64,000 nt of DNA from Pseudomonas sp. SJZ079 (GTDB taxonomy: Bacteria > Pseudomonadota > Gammaproteobacteria > Pseudomonadales > Pseudomonadaceae): contig NZ_VIUH01000011.1 of the NCBI RefSeq assembly GCF_007993865.1, positions 1 to 64,000 of the forward strand, read 5' to 3'. Below are positions 36,890 to 46,760 of this stretch, piece by piece. The first letter of the stretch is position 1. Each line of letters begins with the position of its first letter. The notes beneath the pieces are model-generated. The model worked only from the letters and a program-made list of their open reading frames with translations, had not been told where the DNA came from and made no database searches. A program made the position numbers and the translations under genes.

Positions 36890-38397
36890 ATAAAGCGATG
36901 TGCTTAGGTGTCAAAGGCGAGTCGGGGGTAGTAATAGGTGGGTGGCTTCTGAGTGTATGTTCTAAAGGGTTTTGGCTTGCTGTTTTTGTAGTCATTTTTT
37001 TCTTGTTGTGTGCTGGTTCGCTATTTTATTATCCTGGGAGTGTTCTTGTGCTCCTGTGCTTTCAGTTGGTTTTCCTTTTAATGTTTGTATTGGCCTGGGT
37101 GCGCCCATTCGTATATTCTCATTTTTTTTTGATTTTATTCTTGTTTTTGGGGTTTTGTTTAAAGTTCAATGCTCATCTTTTTTTTGATTATCCATTTGTT
37201 GAGCCTGTTGGCGACTTTAGTGGGAGTCCACAAGAGTGGGATAGAGCTTTGGCTGGGGGTGCGGCAGCCGCCTTGGGGGTTGTGGTGTTCAAGTTCTTGC
37301 AACTTATTTGGTATTATTTTTATCCATCGGTACGGTCGGCTGCAGGCCAGTTAGTCCCTAATTGGTATCTGAGATTTCCTGGTTTTATGTGGGTTTCGCT
37401 AATTCTTTTCTCTGTCGTCTTGTACGTGACGAATTATTTTTTTGCTTTTTATCAGACTGGGGTTAATTCACGTCTCGTGCTTCCTTTTGGTTTGGGGGCA
37501 GTGTTTGCGTGGCTTTGCTATTGCGGTTCAATTATCGTATTTTATCTTATGTTGGATTGGGAGTATTTTCGAAGAAAGGACCGTACTTGGCCTCTTGTTT
37601 GGTCGCTATGTTTGTTGGGTGTGTTGGTGTCTGTGTCGTTACTTAGCAGGGCAACAGTAGTTTTACTGTTTTTGAGTTTTTCTATGGTTTTAATTTTTCA
37701 TAAAAAAGATCTCCTTCTTCAGTTGTGGGGCTCTTGGCGGTGGAGAATTTTGGTTTTACCTGTTCTCTCTTTGTTCATTAGTCTCGTTCTCGTTTCTTGG
37801 TTTAGGATGAACACCTATCACTATGAATCTTCGGCGGTTTCCGCTATGCCGGTTCCAGAGCGCTCAACTGCGAGCCAGATAGAGCCATCACCGCTCGAGG
37901 GGACGGGCATGACGCCAACTTTGATGTTTGTCGAAGTGATGCGACTGGGGGTTGATCGCTGGATTGGCCTTGAGGGGATGCTGGTATTTGCAGCAAGTGA
38001 TGCACGTGGATTACCTGTATTTAAGAGTATATTGAGCGAGAGTCCGGGTACAGGTATCAACTCAATCTTTCAACAGCTCTCAAACTCGCCTTATAAGCTT
38101 ATGAAGGATTTTACTTATCTGACTTTGCCAGGGGCGTCGGCGTTGTTGTTTTCAAGTGGCTCGCTGATGATTACCTTTGGTGGAATGCTTTTGCTCGCAA
38201 TGTTTTTGAGCCTGTTTGAATGCTTCACTTTTTGGGCGTCGCAGAGTCGGTTTGTGACTTCTTGGATGGGGGTTCTAATGGCCAATGCTGTGTGTCAGAT
38301 GAGTTTTCCTTACTTATGGGGCGTATTTGTCGTTGAGTCATTTTTGGCTCTGTGCACTCTCGCTTTTATTATTAGGAGGCCGCAGGGTGAGCATTGA
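36880..38397 (+). CDS. wzy: O-antigen polymerase-like multispanning membrane protein
   Basis: The product of about 505 residues has 10-12 hydrophobic segments and a large hydrophilic loop around residues 310-390 (RMNTYHYESS to FQQLSNSPY), the topology of Wzy polymerases. Sequence conservation in Wzy is too low for motif proof, so the call rests on topology and on position between wzx, glycosyltransferases and sugar genes. The start overlaps the upstream GT2 gene by 10 bp. GTG at 36871 and ATG at 36898 are alternatives. Confidence 0.7.
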   Translation: MDLNKAMCLGVKGESGVVIGGWLLSVCSKGFWLAVFVVIFFLLCAGSLFYYPGSVLVLLCFQLVFLLMFVLAWVRPFVYSHFFLILFLFLGFCLKFNAHLFFDYPFVEPVGDFSGSPQEWDRALAGGAAAALGVVVFKFLQLIWYYFYPSVRSAAGQLVPNWYLRFPGFMWVSLILFSVVLYVTNYFFAFYQTGVNSRLVLPFGLGAVFAWLCYCGSIIVFYLMLDWEYFRRKDRTWPLVWSLCLLGVLVSVSLLSRATVVLLFLSFSMVLIFHKKDLLLQLWGSWRWRILVLPVLSLFISLVLVSWFRMNTYHYESSAVSAMPVPERSTASQIEPSPLEGTGMTPTLMFVEVMRLGVDRWIGLEGMLVFAASDARGLPVFKSILSESPGTGINSIFQQLSNSPYKLMKDFTYLTLPGASALLFSSGSLMITFGGMLLLAMFLSLFECFTFWASQSRFVTSWMGVLMANAVCQMSFPYLWGVFVVESFLALCTLAFIIRRPQGEH

Positions 38398-39343
38398 GTG
38401 TGCGGTGGATAAAAAGATCATCTGTGTGACTGGGGGGGCAGGCTTTATCGGGTCTTATCTATTGCCTGTTCTGTTAAGTCATAAAAATGTGTGTGTGCGG
38501 GTCTTACAGAGAACGGCTGGTACAAGAGTACTCGATCAAGTAAGTGCCTTTGCAGGCGATCTTCATGATAAAGACAGTTTGGCCCCATTCCTGCTCGGGG
38601 CTGATAGCGTTATTAATCTTGCGCTGCCATCGGTTGAGCAAGGCGAAAAAAGTATAGTGGCCGTCCAAAATCTGGCGCAGATGAGTCGTGATGCTGGTGT
38701 TAGACGAGTGATTCATATCAGTACTGCTATGGTTGTCGGTTCCGCTGCAAACACCTGTGTAAATGAAGACACGTTGTGTAACCCGATTAATGCCTATGAG
38801 CGTCACAAGTTTGTTGCTGAGCAAGTCATTCAGCAAGAATTGGTCGGTAGTGTTGATCTAGGGATCCTGCGTCCTACTGCTGTTTTCGGCGCGGGAGGAA
38901 AAAATTTGCTCAAGCTGGCGGGTGTCATAGCCCAAGGCGCTCCGTGGTACAGGCTCTTGCTTCGATTCATTCATGGGGATAGGCGGATGCACCTCGTCAG
39001 TGTCGATGATGTTGTCGCCGCTATAGTTTTTCTCGCTATGGATGCACGTTCACTTGAAGGCAACATTTTCCTTATCTCTGCGGACGATGAACCATGTAAT
39101 AACTATCAGGCTATAGATGCCATTCTGGGGCGTGCGATGGGCAAGCCCATGCCAAGGCGTTCGATGTGCCTACCACATTGGGTGTTGCGGTCGTTGCTGG
39201 CGCTGGCAGGGCGGTCTCAATCCAATCCACAGCTGATTTATGACAGCAGTAAGCTGCAGTCGTGGGGCTTCCAGCGTAAAACTGACTTCGAAGGTGATCT
39301 GGAAAGGTTTGCGCATAACTATCAGGCGGAGAGTCGTTCCTGA
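38387..39343 (+). CDS. NAD-dependent epimerase/dehydratase (nucleotide-sugar extended SDR)
   Basis: The 318-residue protein has CVTGGAGFIGSYLLPVLL (NAD-binding), the HISTAMVVG segment and YERHKFVAE (YxxxK), and RPTAVFGAGG. These are UDP-sugar epimerase/reductase signatures. The GTG at 38387 is chosen because a perfect AGGAGG lies 7 nt upstream. It overlaps the end of wzy by 11 bp, and its TGA overlaps the ATG of the next gene. Substrate not determinable; related to but distinct from the gene at 44791. Confidence 0.8.
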   Translation: MSIECAVDKKIICVTGGAGFIGSYLLPVLLSHKNVCVRVLQRTAGTRVLDQVSAFAGDLHDKDSLAPFLLGADSVINLALPSVEQGEKSIVAVQNLAQMSRDAGVRRVIHISTAMVVGSAANTCVNEDTLCNPINAYERHKFVAEQVIQQELVGSVDLGILRPTAVFGAGGKNLLKLAGVIAQGAPWYRLLLRFIHGDRRMHLVSVDDVVAAIVFLAMDARSLEGNIFLISADDEPCNNYQAIDAILGRAMGKPMPRRSMCLPHWVLRSLLALAGRSQSNPQLIYDSSKLQSWGFQRKTDFEGDLERFAHNYQAESRS

Positions 39344-40479
39344 TGAAAGTCCTGCACGTTTCGGACGCGATCGATCCCTCCTTGGGGGGAGGAACGGCGG
39401 AGCGTACTTTTCAACTGGCTCTAGCGCTGCATCGAGCCGGTGCCGATTGTACGGTTCTTTGTACGAATCTTGGGCTGGGCGAGAAACGCAGGGCCGAACT
39501 CCAGTCTATTGAACTGATAGCCGTGTCGACTTTGATGCGTAGGTTTCTGGTTCCGCGAATTTCATGGAAACGTATCAATACGTTGGTGGCGGATGCGGAT
39601 GTCGTGCATGTCACTGGGCACTGGAGCGTTCTGGGGGCGCTGGTTTGTTTGGCCGCCCTCCGACTGGGGCGCCCCTATGTTTATTGCCCTGCTGGGTCGT
39701 TGCGAGTTTTTGGGCGATCCGCTCCGTTGAAGCGCCTCTATAACTGGTTGGTTGGCAAGCGGATTGTCCTGAGTGCATCTCGTTGTCTGGCTGTGACCGC
39801 ACTTGAACGGGAGCAGTTCCATGAGTACGGGGTGGCGGATTCCGACATCGTCCTGTTGGCAAATGGCGTGCACCCCGATCCCGATATGGTGGCCGATCCT
39901 CAGACCTTCAGGGATCGTTATGGCTTGGCGGACGGACCGCTCATTCTTTTTCTTGGCCGCCTAAGCCCTATCAAGGGGCCCGATCTGCTTTTGACGGCCT
40001 TCGAAAAAATTGCTTCGCAACTGGGTTCGGCTCACCTTGTATTCGCCGGGCCCGACGCGGAACTGGGTGAGCAATTGCGTGCTAGGGTTGTCGCTGCAGG
40101 ATTGTCCGATCGTGTGCTGTTCACTGGGTTCCTGGCCGGACAGGACAAGCAGTGTGCTTTGGTTGCCGCCGATCTTTTGGTCGTACCGTCCCGTCAGGAG
40201 GCCATGTCGTTGGTTGCCTTGGAGGCAGGTCTGTGTGGAACCCCTGTATTGTTGACTGACCAGTGTGGTTTCGATGAGGTGCAGAACATGGGGGGGGGAG
40301 GCGTAGTCAGCGTGGATGCTGATGAGTTGGCCAAGGCCATGCACGCCATGCTGCAAGATCCACAGGGCCTGCGTGCCAAGGGTGAGCGGTTACGCGAACT
40401 GGTGCTGTCTCGTTACACTTGGGATGGTCTGACACAGCGTGCGCTGGCTCTTTACTGCGATCTCAAATCCGAGCGGTAG
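39343..40479 (+). CDS. GT4 family glycosyltransferase
   Basis: The 378-residue GT-B enzyme has GGGTAERTFQLALAL in the N-terminal acceptor domain and, in the C-terminal donor domain, LFLGRLSPIKGPDLLLTAF and PSRQEAMSLVALEAGLCGTPV, the EX7E motif of family GT4. It shares a TGATGA junction with the preceding epimerase gene. One of three predicted sugar transferases for the Wzy-dependent repeat unit. Confidence 0.88.
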   Translation: MKVLHVSDAIDPSLGGGTAERTFQLALALHRAGADCTVLCTNLGLGEKRRAELQSIELIAVSTLMRRFLVPRISWKRINTLVADADVVHVTGHWSVLGALVCLAALRLGRPYVYCPAGSLRVFGRSAPLKRLYNWLVGKRIVLSASRCLAVTALEREQFHEYGVADSDIVLLANGVHPDPDMVADPQTFRDRYGLADGPLILFLGRLSPIKGPDLLLTAFEKIASQLGSAHLVFAGPDAELGEQLRARVVAAGLSDRVLFTGFLAGQDKQCALVAADLLVVPSRQEAMSLVALEAGLCGTPVLLTDQCGFDEVQNMGGGGVVSVDADELAKAMHAMLQDPQGLRAKGERLRELVLSRYTWDGLTQRALALYCDLKSER

Positions 40480-40522
40480 AGGCGTAACGTCCAGCGTGGC
40501 CAACAGTAAAAAGTGAACAGTC

Positions 40523-41767
40523 TTGAAGTTATTACTCGTTTCCCAGTATTTCAGTCCTGAAAACTTCATCATCAACGACGTGGTGCGCATGCTAGCTACA
40601 CAGGGGCATGAGGTTGTCGTTGTGACAGGCAAGCCCAACTATCCGGACGGAAAGATCTTTCCCGGTTATCGGGCCGGTGGGGTTCAGCGTGAGTTATTTT
40701 TGGATAAGATCGAAGTGCTCCGTGTGCCGCTCTGGCCGCGAAGCAATGGTGGTGCTCGCAATTTGATCTTGAATTACCTTTCATTCGTGTTCTCCGGCCT
40801 TATTTTCTTTCCATGGTTGTTAAGAACTCGGAAGTTCGACTCCATCCTCGTATTTGCTCCATCCCCGATCACCCAGGTTATTCCAGCCATTCTGCTCAAG
40901 TGGTTGAAGAAGGCTCACCTAGCTGTATGGGTTCAAGATCTTTGGCCGGAGAGTCTTGCAGCCACAGGGTTTATCAGGCACCCGAACCTTCTCAAGGCGG
41001 TTGGTTATCTTGTCAGGGGTATATATGCTGGCTGCGACACGTTGTTGGTTCAATCCAGGGCGTTCGTCGAGCCCGTGGCTCGCTATGCGCGGCGGGAAAA
41101 GATCATGTATTACCCCAACTCTATAGATGTTCAGGCTCCGGCCAAAGCCGTGGAGAGAATTTCTCCCGAATTCGCTGGGGAGCTTGAGCAACATTTCAGT
41201 GTTGTTTTTGCGGGTAATCTGGGGACGGCCCAAGCGGTTGAGACGCTGCTCGAAGCAGCTATCGAGTTGAAACACGATGCAGATATCCGCTTGGTGCTCG
41301 TCGGCAGTGGCAGTCGGCTCGCCTGGCTACAGGCGATGAAGCAGGCACACCAACTGGATAATCTGCTGCTGCCTGGGCGCTTTCCAGTGGAGGCTATGCC
41401 GCAGATATTCGAGCGTGCGGATGCTTTGCTGGTGTCACTCCGGGACGAGGCGATCTTCGCTCAGACGATACCGAGTAAAATCCAGGCATATCTTGCCGCT
41501 GGGTGCCCGGTTATTGCCTCGTTGCGGGGCGAGGGCGCGCGAGTCCTGATGGAGGCGGGGGCGGGGAGAGTTTGTGAACCTGGTGATCCCACTGCGCTGG
41601 CAGCGTTGATCCATACCATGAAGGGTCTACCTGCCGCTGAGCTGCAAGCCATGGGACAGGCGGGTAAAGCATATTTCCATGAACATTTCGAGATGAGCAG
41701 CCAGGTAACGCGCTTGGTGGAAATTCTCGATACTCAGCGCAAGGAGCGACAGTCGTGCGCGTATTGA
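40523..41767 (+). CDS. GT4 glycosyltransferase, WbuB/WbjE-like (predicted L-FucNAc transferase)
   Basis: The 414-residue protein has LVSQYFSPENFIINDVV and VTGKPNYPDG at the N-terminus, WVQDLWPESL, and VFAGNLGTAQAVETLLEA in the donor domain. This set is typical of WbuB-like enzymes that usually lie beside fnlABC/wbjBCD genes. The start is a TTG at 40523 with only a weak ribosome binding site. Position next to the UDP-L-FucNAc genes supports N-acetyl-L-fucosamine as the donor sugar; this is inference from family and context. Confidence 0.82.
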   Translation: MKLLLVSQYFSPENFIINDVVRMLATQGHEVVVVTGKPNYPDGKIFPGYRAGGVQRELFLDKIEVLRVPLWPRSNGGARNLILNYLSFVFSGLIFFPWLLRTRKFDSILVFAPSPITQVIPAILLKWLKKAHLAVWVQDLWPESLAATGFIRHPNLLKAVGYLVRGIYAGCDTLLVQSRAFVEPVARYARREKIMYYPNSIDVQAPAKAVERISPEFAGELEQHFSVVFAGNLGTAQAVETLLEAAIELKHDADIRLVLVGSGSRLAWLQAMKQAHQLDNLLLPGRFPVEAMPQIFERADALLVSLRDEAIFAQTIPSKIQAYLAAGCPVIASLRGEGARVLMEAGAGRVCEPGDPTALAALIHTMKGLPAAELQAMGQAGKAYFHEHFEMSSQVTRLVEILDTQRKERQSCAY

Positions 41768-42612
41768 TATTGGGTGTAACTGGCATGCTTGGCAGTGCCG
41801 TACTCAGGGCCTTGAGCCCGGATTCTGATTTTGAGGTCTGGGGTACGCTGCGTAGTGCCAGCGCACTGCGGCATTTTCCTGAGCAGGATAGGGCGCGCTT
41901 GCTGTGCGGGGTGGATGCACTCGACCAGGATGCTTTGGTTGGCGTGTTTGAGCGTATCCGTCCAGATGTCGTCATCAACTGCGTCGGTTTGATCAAGCAG
42001 TTGGCTGACGCCAAAGATCCGCTTTCGGCTTTGCCGATTAACGCCATGCTGCCGCATCGATTGGCGAAGCTCTGTGGGTTGGCCGGAGCACGGTTGATTC
42101 ATGTGAGCACCGATTGCGTGTTCTCTGGCCGTAAAGGCGGTTATGTTGAAGCCGACCTCTCTGACGCTGAAGATCTCTATGGCAAGTCCAAGTTTATCGG
42201 TGAGCTACATGAGGTAGAGCATGCGATTACTCTGCGCACGTCGATCATCGGTCACGAACTCGGCAGCAACTATGCCTTGGTTGACTGGTTTCTCTCGCAG
42301 ACAGGCCCGGTCAAAGGCTATGCCAAAGCCACATTCTCTGGGCTGCCTACAGTCGAGCTAGCGCGGGTGATGAAGGATTATGTTATCCCGGCTCCCGGGT
42401 TACACGGCCTTTACCATGTGTCTGTTGACCCGATCGACAAATTATCGCTGCTCCAGTTGGTGGCGGAAGTCTATGGAAAAAAGATCGAAATCATTCCAGA
42501 CGAACACGTCTGCATCGATCGCTCATTAGATTCGTCACGCTTCCGCCAAGCAACTGGTTATATGCCGCCGACTTGGTTTGAATTGGTAAAGATGATGTAC
42601 AACAAGCGTTGA
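41755..42612 (+). CDS. wbjC: UDP-L-FucNAc pathway reductase (RmlD-like, FnlB/CapF/WbjC type)
   Basis: The 285-residue SDR starts with a GTG overlapping the GT4 gene by 13 bp. It has VLILGVTGMLGSAVLRAL, the HVSTDCVFSG motif and YGKSKFIGEL (YxxxK), as in dTDP-4-keto-rhamnose reductases. Together with wbjB and wbjD next door it fits the reductase step from UDP-2-acetamido-4-keto-hexose towards UDP-N-acetyl-L-fucosamine. Confidence 0.85.
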   Translation: MRVLILGVTGMLGSAVLRALSPDSDFEVWGTLRSASALRHFPEQDRARLLCGVDALDQDALVGVFERIRPDVVINCVGLIKQLADAKDPLSALPINAMLPHRLAKLCGLAGARLIHVSTDCVFSGRKGGYVEADLSDAEDLYGKSKFIGELHEVEHAITLRTSIIGHELGSNYALVDWFLSQTGPVKGYAKATFSGLPTVELARVMKDYVIPAPGLHGLYHVSVDPIDKLSLLQLVAEVYGKKIEIIPDEHVCIDRSLDSSRFRQATGYMPPTWFELVKMMYNKR

Positions 42613-42642
42613 TGTTTATTTTTTATAGTTTGGTGACTATTT

Positions 42643-43653
42643 ATGTTCGATGACAAAATTTTGATGATCACCGGTGGTACTGGTTCCTTCGGTAATACGG
42701 TGCTGAAGCGTTTCCTCGATACTGATGTCAAGGAAATCCGGGTATTCAGCCGGGATGAGAAGAAGCAGGAGGATATGCGAATTGCCTTGGCCAATGACAA
42801 GGTCAAGTTCTATATCGGTGACGTGCGTGATTACGACAGCGTTTCTCAGGCGATGGTTGGTGTTGACTATATCTTCCATGCCGCAGCATTGAAGCAGGTA
42901 CCTTCCTGCGAGTTCTACCCGATGGAGGCGGTGAAAACCAATGTCATTGGTACGGACAATGTGCTGAGTGCGGCGATTGCCACTGGCGTCAAGCGTGTGG
43001 TGGTGCTAAGCACTGACAAAGCTGTGTACCCGATCAATGCCATGGGTATTTCCAAGGCCATGGCGGAGAAGCTCACGGTCGCCAAGTCGCGGATGATTCC
43101 AGAGTCCGGTCCGGTTATTTGCGCAACTCGTTACGGTAACGTGATGGCTTCGCGTGGCTCGGTGATCCCGCTGTTCATCAGCCAGCTCAAGAGTGGCGAG
43201 CCGCTGACGGTCACTGACCCGAATATGACTCGTTTTTTGATGTCTCTGGAGGATTCTGTGGATCTGGTCCTGCATGCCTTCGAACATGCTGAACAGGGCG
43301 ACATCTTTGTGCAAAAGGCTCCCGCCTCGACGGTGGCAGATCTCGCTCAGGCACTCAAAGAGCTGTTTTCTTGTGATAACCCAGTCAAGGTTATCGGTAC
43401 TCGGCATGGCGAGAAGCTGTATGAGTCGCTGATTTCCCGCGAGGAAATGGCCAAGGCTGAGGACATGGACCGTTATTACCGCATTCCGGCGGATAACCGC
43501 GACCTCAACTACAAGAAATTTTTCGTCGAGGGTGAACAGCATATTTCCGAACTGGATGACTATACCTCGCACAATACCGAGCGCCTGAGTATTCAAGGCA
43601 TCAAGGATGTATTGCTCAAACTGGATTACATTCAGGAGCAGCTCGATGCTTAA
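42643..43653 (+). CDS. wbjB: UDP-GlcNAc 4,6-dehydratase/5-epimerase (FnlA/CapE/WbjB)
   Basis: The 336-residue enzyme has MITGGTGSFGNTVLKRFL, HAAALKQVP, and LSTDKAVYPINAMGISKAMAE with Met in place of the usual Tyr (SMK-type triad). FVQKAPASTVADLAQAL is in the C-terminal part. It carries out the first step to UDP-L-FucNAc. The gene order wbjC-wbjB-wbjD differs from the B-C-D order of P. aeruginosa O11. Confidence 0.92.
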   Translation: MFDDKILMITGGTGSFGNTVLKRFLDTDVKEIRVFSRDEKKQEDMRIALANDKVKFYIGDVRDYDSVSQAMVGVDYIFHAAALKQVPSCEFYPMEAVKTNVIGTDNVLSAAIATGVKRVVVLSTDKAVYPINAMGISKAMAEKLTVAKSRMIPESGPVICATRYGNVMASRGSVIPLFISQLKSGEPLTVTDPNMTRFLMSLEDSVDLVLHAFEHAEQGDIFVQKAPASTVADLAQALKELFSCDNPVKVIGTRHGEKLYESLISREEMAKAEDMDRYYRIPADNRDLNYKKFFVEGEQHISELDDYTSHNTERLSIQGIKDVLLKLDYIQEQLDA

Positions 43654-44773
43654 GGTAATGACGCTGGTCGGCACCCGTCCGGAATTGATCAAGATGAGCC
43701 GCGTGATCGCGGAGTTGGATAAGCAGGTTCAGCATGTGCTGGTGCACTCGGGGCAGAACTACGACTTCGAACTGAATCAGGTATTTTTCGATGATCTGGA
43801 AATTCGCAAGCCGGATCATTTTCTGGGGGCTGCCGGCGATACCGCGGCGAAGACCATTGCCGAGGTGATTGCCAAGGCCGACGAAGTATTCGAGCTGGAA
43901 AAGCCCGATGCACTTTTGTTGTATGGCGATACCAATACCTGCTTGGCGGTGATTGCAGCTAAGCGCCGGAAGATTCCGGTTTTCCACATGGAAGCAGGAA
44001 ATCGTTGCTTCGATCAGCGCGTGCCAGAGGAGTTGAACCGCAAGGTGCTCGACCATTTGAGCGATATTAATATGGTGCTGACCGAGCACGCCCGACGTTA
44101 CCTGATAGCTGAGGGCATTCGCCCGGAAACCATCATCAAGACCGGTTCGCACATGGAGGAAGTACTGGATTACTACATGCCGCGTATCCAGGCCTCCGAT
44201 GTGTTGCAGCGAGAGGGTTTGGACGAAGATAAGTTCTTTATTGTCAGTACCCACCGTGAAGAGAACGTCGATACGCCGGAAAACCTGCGTGATCTGCTGG
44301 AAACTCTGCGGGCACTCGCCGATACCTACCAGTACCCAATCATCGTTTCCACGCACCCCCGCACTCGGAAGCGCCTGGAGGCACTGGGCGAATCACTGGA
44401 TCATCCGCTGATTCGCTTCGTCAAGCCATTTGGCCTGCTGGATTACATCAAACTGCAGATGTCCAGCTTCTGCGTGCTTTCCGATAGCGGGACTATTACC
44501 GAAGAGGCTTCGCTGCTGAACCTACCGGCGATCACGATTCGTAATGCGCACGAGCGGCCAGAAGGGATGGATGAAGGCACGCTGATCATGAGCGGCCTGA
44601 AAAAGGAACGTGTGTTGGACGCTGTGCGTGTGGTGACTACTCAACATGATCGTGCTCAACGTGTTATTCCTGTTGTGCGCGACTATCAGGCGGGGCCGGT
44701 ATCGAAGCAGGTCGTCAGGGTGGTGCTCAGCTACACCGACTACATCAATCGCACGGTCTGGTCGAAAGGCTGA
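43646..44773 (+). CDS. wbjD: UDP-N-acetylglucosamine 2-epimerase-family enzyme (FnlC/CapG/WbjD)
   Basis: The 375-residue protein has MTLVGTRPELIKMSRVIAEL, YGDTNTCLAV, HMEAGNRCFD and SDSGTITEEASLLNLP, the signature set of non-hydrolysing UDP-sugar 2-epimerases. Its ATG overlaps the last codons of wbjB by 8 bp; a longer frame back to 43607 has no family character. It performs the last epimerisation to UDP-L-FucNAc. Confidence 0.92.
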   Translation: MLKVMTLVGTRPELIKMSRVIAELDKQVQHVLVHSGQNYDFELNQVFFDDLEIRKPDHFLGAAGDTAAKTIAEVIAKADEVFELEKPDALLLYGDTNTCLAVIAAKRRKIPVFHMEAGNRCFDQRVPEELNRKVLDHLSDINMVLTEHARRYLIAEGIRPETIIKTGSHMEEVLDYYMPRIQASDVLQREGLDEDKFFIVSTHREENVDTPENLRDLLETLRALADTYQYPIIVSTHPRTRKRLEALGESLDHPLIRFVKPFGLLDYIKLQMSSFCVLSDSGTITEEASLLNLPAITIRNAHERPEGMDEGTLIMSGLKKERVLDAVRVVTTQHDRAQRVIPVVRDYQAGPVSKQVVRVVLSYTDYINRTVWSKG

Positions 44774-44790
44774 GTATTTCAGAGGTAAGA

Positions 44791-45753
44791 ATGCGTGTTT
44801 TATTGACTGGAGCTACTGGCTTTGTCGGCCGGGGACTGCTGGATAGGATGTCGACTCTGGTTAACCTGGAGCTGGTCGCTGCACTGCGTAGGCCGGTATC
44901 AGGGTTCCCCGAGTATGTTACGCGCCTGCAGGTTTCAGGGCTTGAGCCCGATACCGACTGGCAAGAAGCGCTAAAGGGGATTGATGCTGTCATCCACAGT
45001 GCGGCTCGCGTTCATGTCATGCACGATCAGGTATCCGAACCGCTCGCCGCGTTCCGCAAGATAAACCTCGACGGCACATTGAATCTCGCCCGCCAAGCCG
45101 CGACAGCGGGTGTACGCCGCTTCGTCTTTATCAGCTCTATCAAGGTCAATGGCGAGGGCACGTCGGGTGGCGTGCCTTATCTTGCCGATGCCCAGCCAGC
45201 GCCAGCGGACCCGTACGGAATTTCCAAGATGGAAGCCGAACAAGGGTTACGCGCGCTCGCGACCGAAACCGGGATGGAAGTGGTGATTATCCGCCCAACA
45301 CTGGTCTATGGGCCGGGTGTGAAAGCCAACTTCCTCAATATGATGCGTTGGCTGGACAAGGGCGTGCCCTTGCCGTTTGGGGCCATCAACAACCGACGCA
45401 GCCTAGTGGCCTTGGACAATCTGGTCGATCTGATCGTGACCTGTATTGATCATCCCGCCGCGGCTAATCAGACCTTTTTGGTCAGCGATGGTGAGGACCT
45501 TTCGACTACCGAACTGTTGCGCCGTATGGGCGCTGCCTTAGGCAAGCCGGCGCGCTTGTTGCCGGTGCCGAGTTGGCTGCTGGTGACTGGGGCGGCGGTA
45601 CTGGGTAAGCAGGCACTCTCCCAGAGGCTGTGTGGCTCGCTGCAGGTTGATATCGGCAAGACTCAAAAATTATTGAACTGGACACCGCCGGTCAGCGTCG
45701 ATGAGGCGCTACGCAAGACGGCCAAGCACTTTCTGGAACAGCAGAGCAAATGA
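44791..45753 (+). CDS. NAD-dependent nucleotide-sugar reductase/epimerase (WbpV/WbjF-like)
   Basis: The 320-residue extended SDR has LLTGATGFVGRGLLDRM, HSAARVHVMHD, FISSIKVNGEG and YGISKMEAE, with RPTLVYGPGVKANF. This family includes WbpV, which reduces UDP-4-keto-6-deoxy-GlcNAc to UDP-D-QuiNAc, and WbjF of serotype O11. Both lie just before wbpL, as here. AGAGG precedes the ATG. Its last codon overlaps the wbpL start (ATGA). Confidence 0.85.
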   Translation: MRVLLTGATGFVGRGLLDRMSTLVNLELVAALRRPVSGFPEYVTRLQVSGLEPDTDWQEALKGIDAVIHSAARVHVMHDQVSEPLAAFRKINLDGTLNLARQAATAGVRRFVFISSIKVNGEGTSGGVPYLADAQPAPADPYGISKMEAEQGLRALATETGMEVVIIRPTLVYGPGVKANFLNMMRWLDKGVPLPFGAINNRRSLVALDNLVDLIVTCIDHPAAANQTFLVSDGEDLSTTELLRRMGAALGKPARLLPVPSWLLVTGAAVLGKQALSQRLCGSLQVDIGKTQKLLNWTPPVSVDEALRKTAKHFLEQQSK

Positions 45754-46760
45754 CTATCTGGTGGTTGTTGCCGGTGGTGGCCGGTTTTTCGCTTTTGATG
45801 ACCGGCGCGTTGCGTCGTTACGCCTTGGCCCGCAGCTTGATGGATATCCCCAACGCTCGGAGTTCGCACTCGGTGCCGACGCCACGCGGTGGCGGGGTGG
45901 CCATCGTGCTGGCCTTCCTGGCGGCTTTGCCGGTTTTGACCTTTGCCAATATGTTGCCTTGGGCCGTGATGTGGGGCTTATTGGGAGCTGGGACTGGGGT
46001 GGCCGTGATCGGCTTTTTGGATGACCACGGCCATATTCCCGCGCGTTGGCGGTTATTGGGGCATTTTGCAGCGGCCTTTTGGGCATTGTTCTGGTTGGGC
46101 GGGTTGCCGCCGCTGAGCCTGTTCGGCATGAGCCTCGACCTGGGGTGGCTTGGGCATGTGCTGGCTGCGGTCTACTTGGTGTGGTTGTTGAACCTCTACA
46201 ACTTCATGGATGGCATCGACGGAATTGCAAGTGTCGAGGCCATTTGTGTGTGCCTGGGTGGCGGTCTGTTGTATTGGTTGACCGGGCAGGTGGAGTTGGC
46301 GACGGCGCCACTTTTGTTGGCGTTGGCGGTTGCTGGCTTTCTGTATTGGAACTTCCCGCCGGCAAGGATCTTCATGGGCGATGCGGGCAGCGGCTTCCTG
46401 GGGGTCACGCTGGGGTTGTTGTCCTTGCAGGCGGCTTGGGTGGCGCCCGAGCTGTTGTGGAGTTGGTTGATCCTGCTCGGAGTCTTTGTACTGGATGCAA
46501 CCTGGACCTTGATGCGCCGCTTGCTGCGCGGGGACAAGGTGTATGAGGCGCATCGTAGCCATGCCTATCAGCACGCTTCGCGCCAGTTCGGTAAACACTT
46601 ACCGGTGACCTTGGCGGTCGCGGGGATCAATCTTTGTTGGTTGTTGCCGATTGCCCTCTGGGTTGGACTAGGTGGGGTGGATGGTTTGCTGGGTTTGCTT
46701 GTCGCCTATCTGCCGCTGGTATCGTTGGTGGTGAAGTTCAAAGCAGGGGAACAAGCGTAG
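45750..46760 (+). CDS. wbpL: Undecaprenyl-phosphate N-acetylhexosamine-1-phosphate transferase
   Basis: The 336-residue membrane enzyme of the MraY/WecA superfamily has SSHSVPTPRGGGVAI, FLDDHGHIPARWR, LYNFMDGIDGIAS and RIFMGDAGSGFLG, the catalytic Asp-rich loops. It starts glycan assembly by placing a sugar-1-phosphate on undecaprenyl phosphate. In P. aeruginosa WbpL primes both A-band and B-band synthesis, so it may serve both glycans of this locus. Confidence 0.93.
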   Translation: MTIWWLLPVVAGFSLLMTGALRRYALARSLMDIPNARSSHSVPTPRGGGVAIVLAFLAALPVLTFANMLPWAVMWGLLGAGTGVAVIGFLDDHGHIPARWRLLGHFAAAFWALFWLGGLPPLSLFGMSLDLGWLGHVLAAVYLVWLLNLYNFMDGIDGIASVEAICVCLGGGLLYWLTGQVELATAPLLLALAVAGFLYWNFPPARIFMGDAGSGFLGVTLGLLSLQAAWVAPELLWSWLILLGVFVLDATWTLMRRLLRGDKVYEAHRSHAYQHASRQFGKHLPVTLAVAGINLCWLLPIALWVGLGGVDGLLGLLVAYLPLVSLVVKFKAGEQA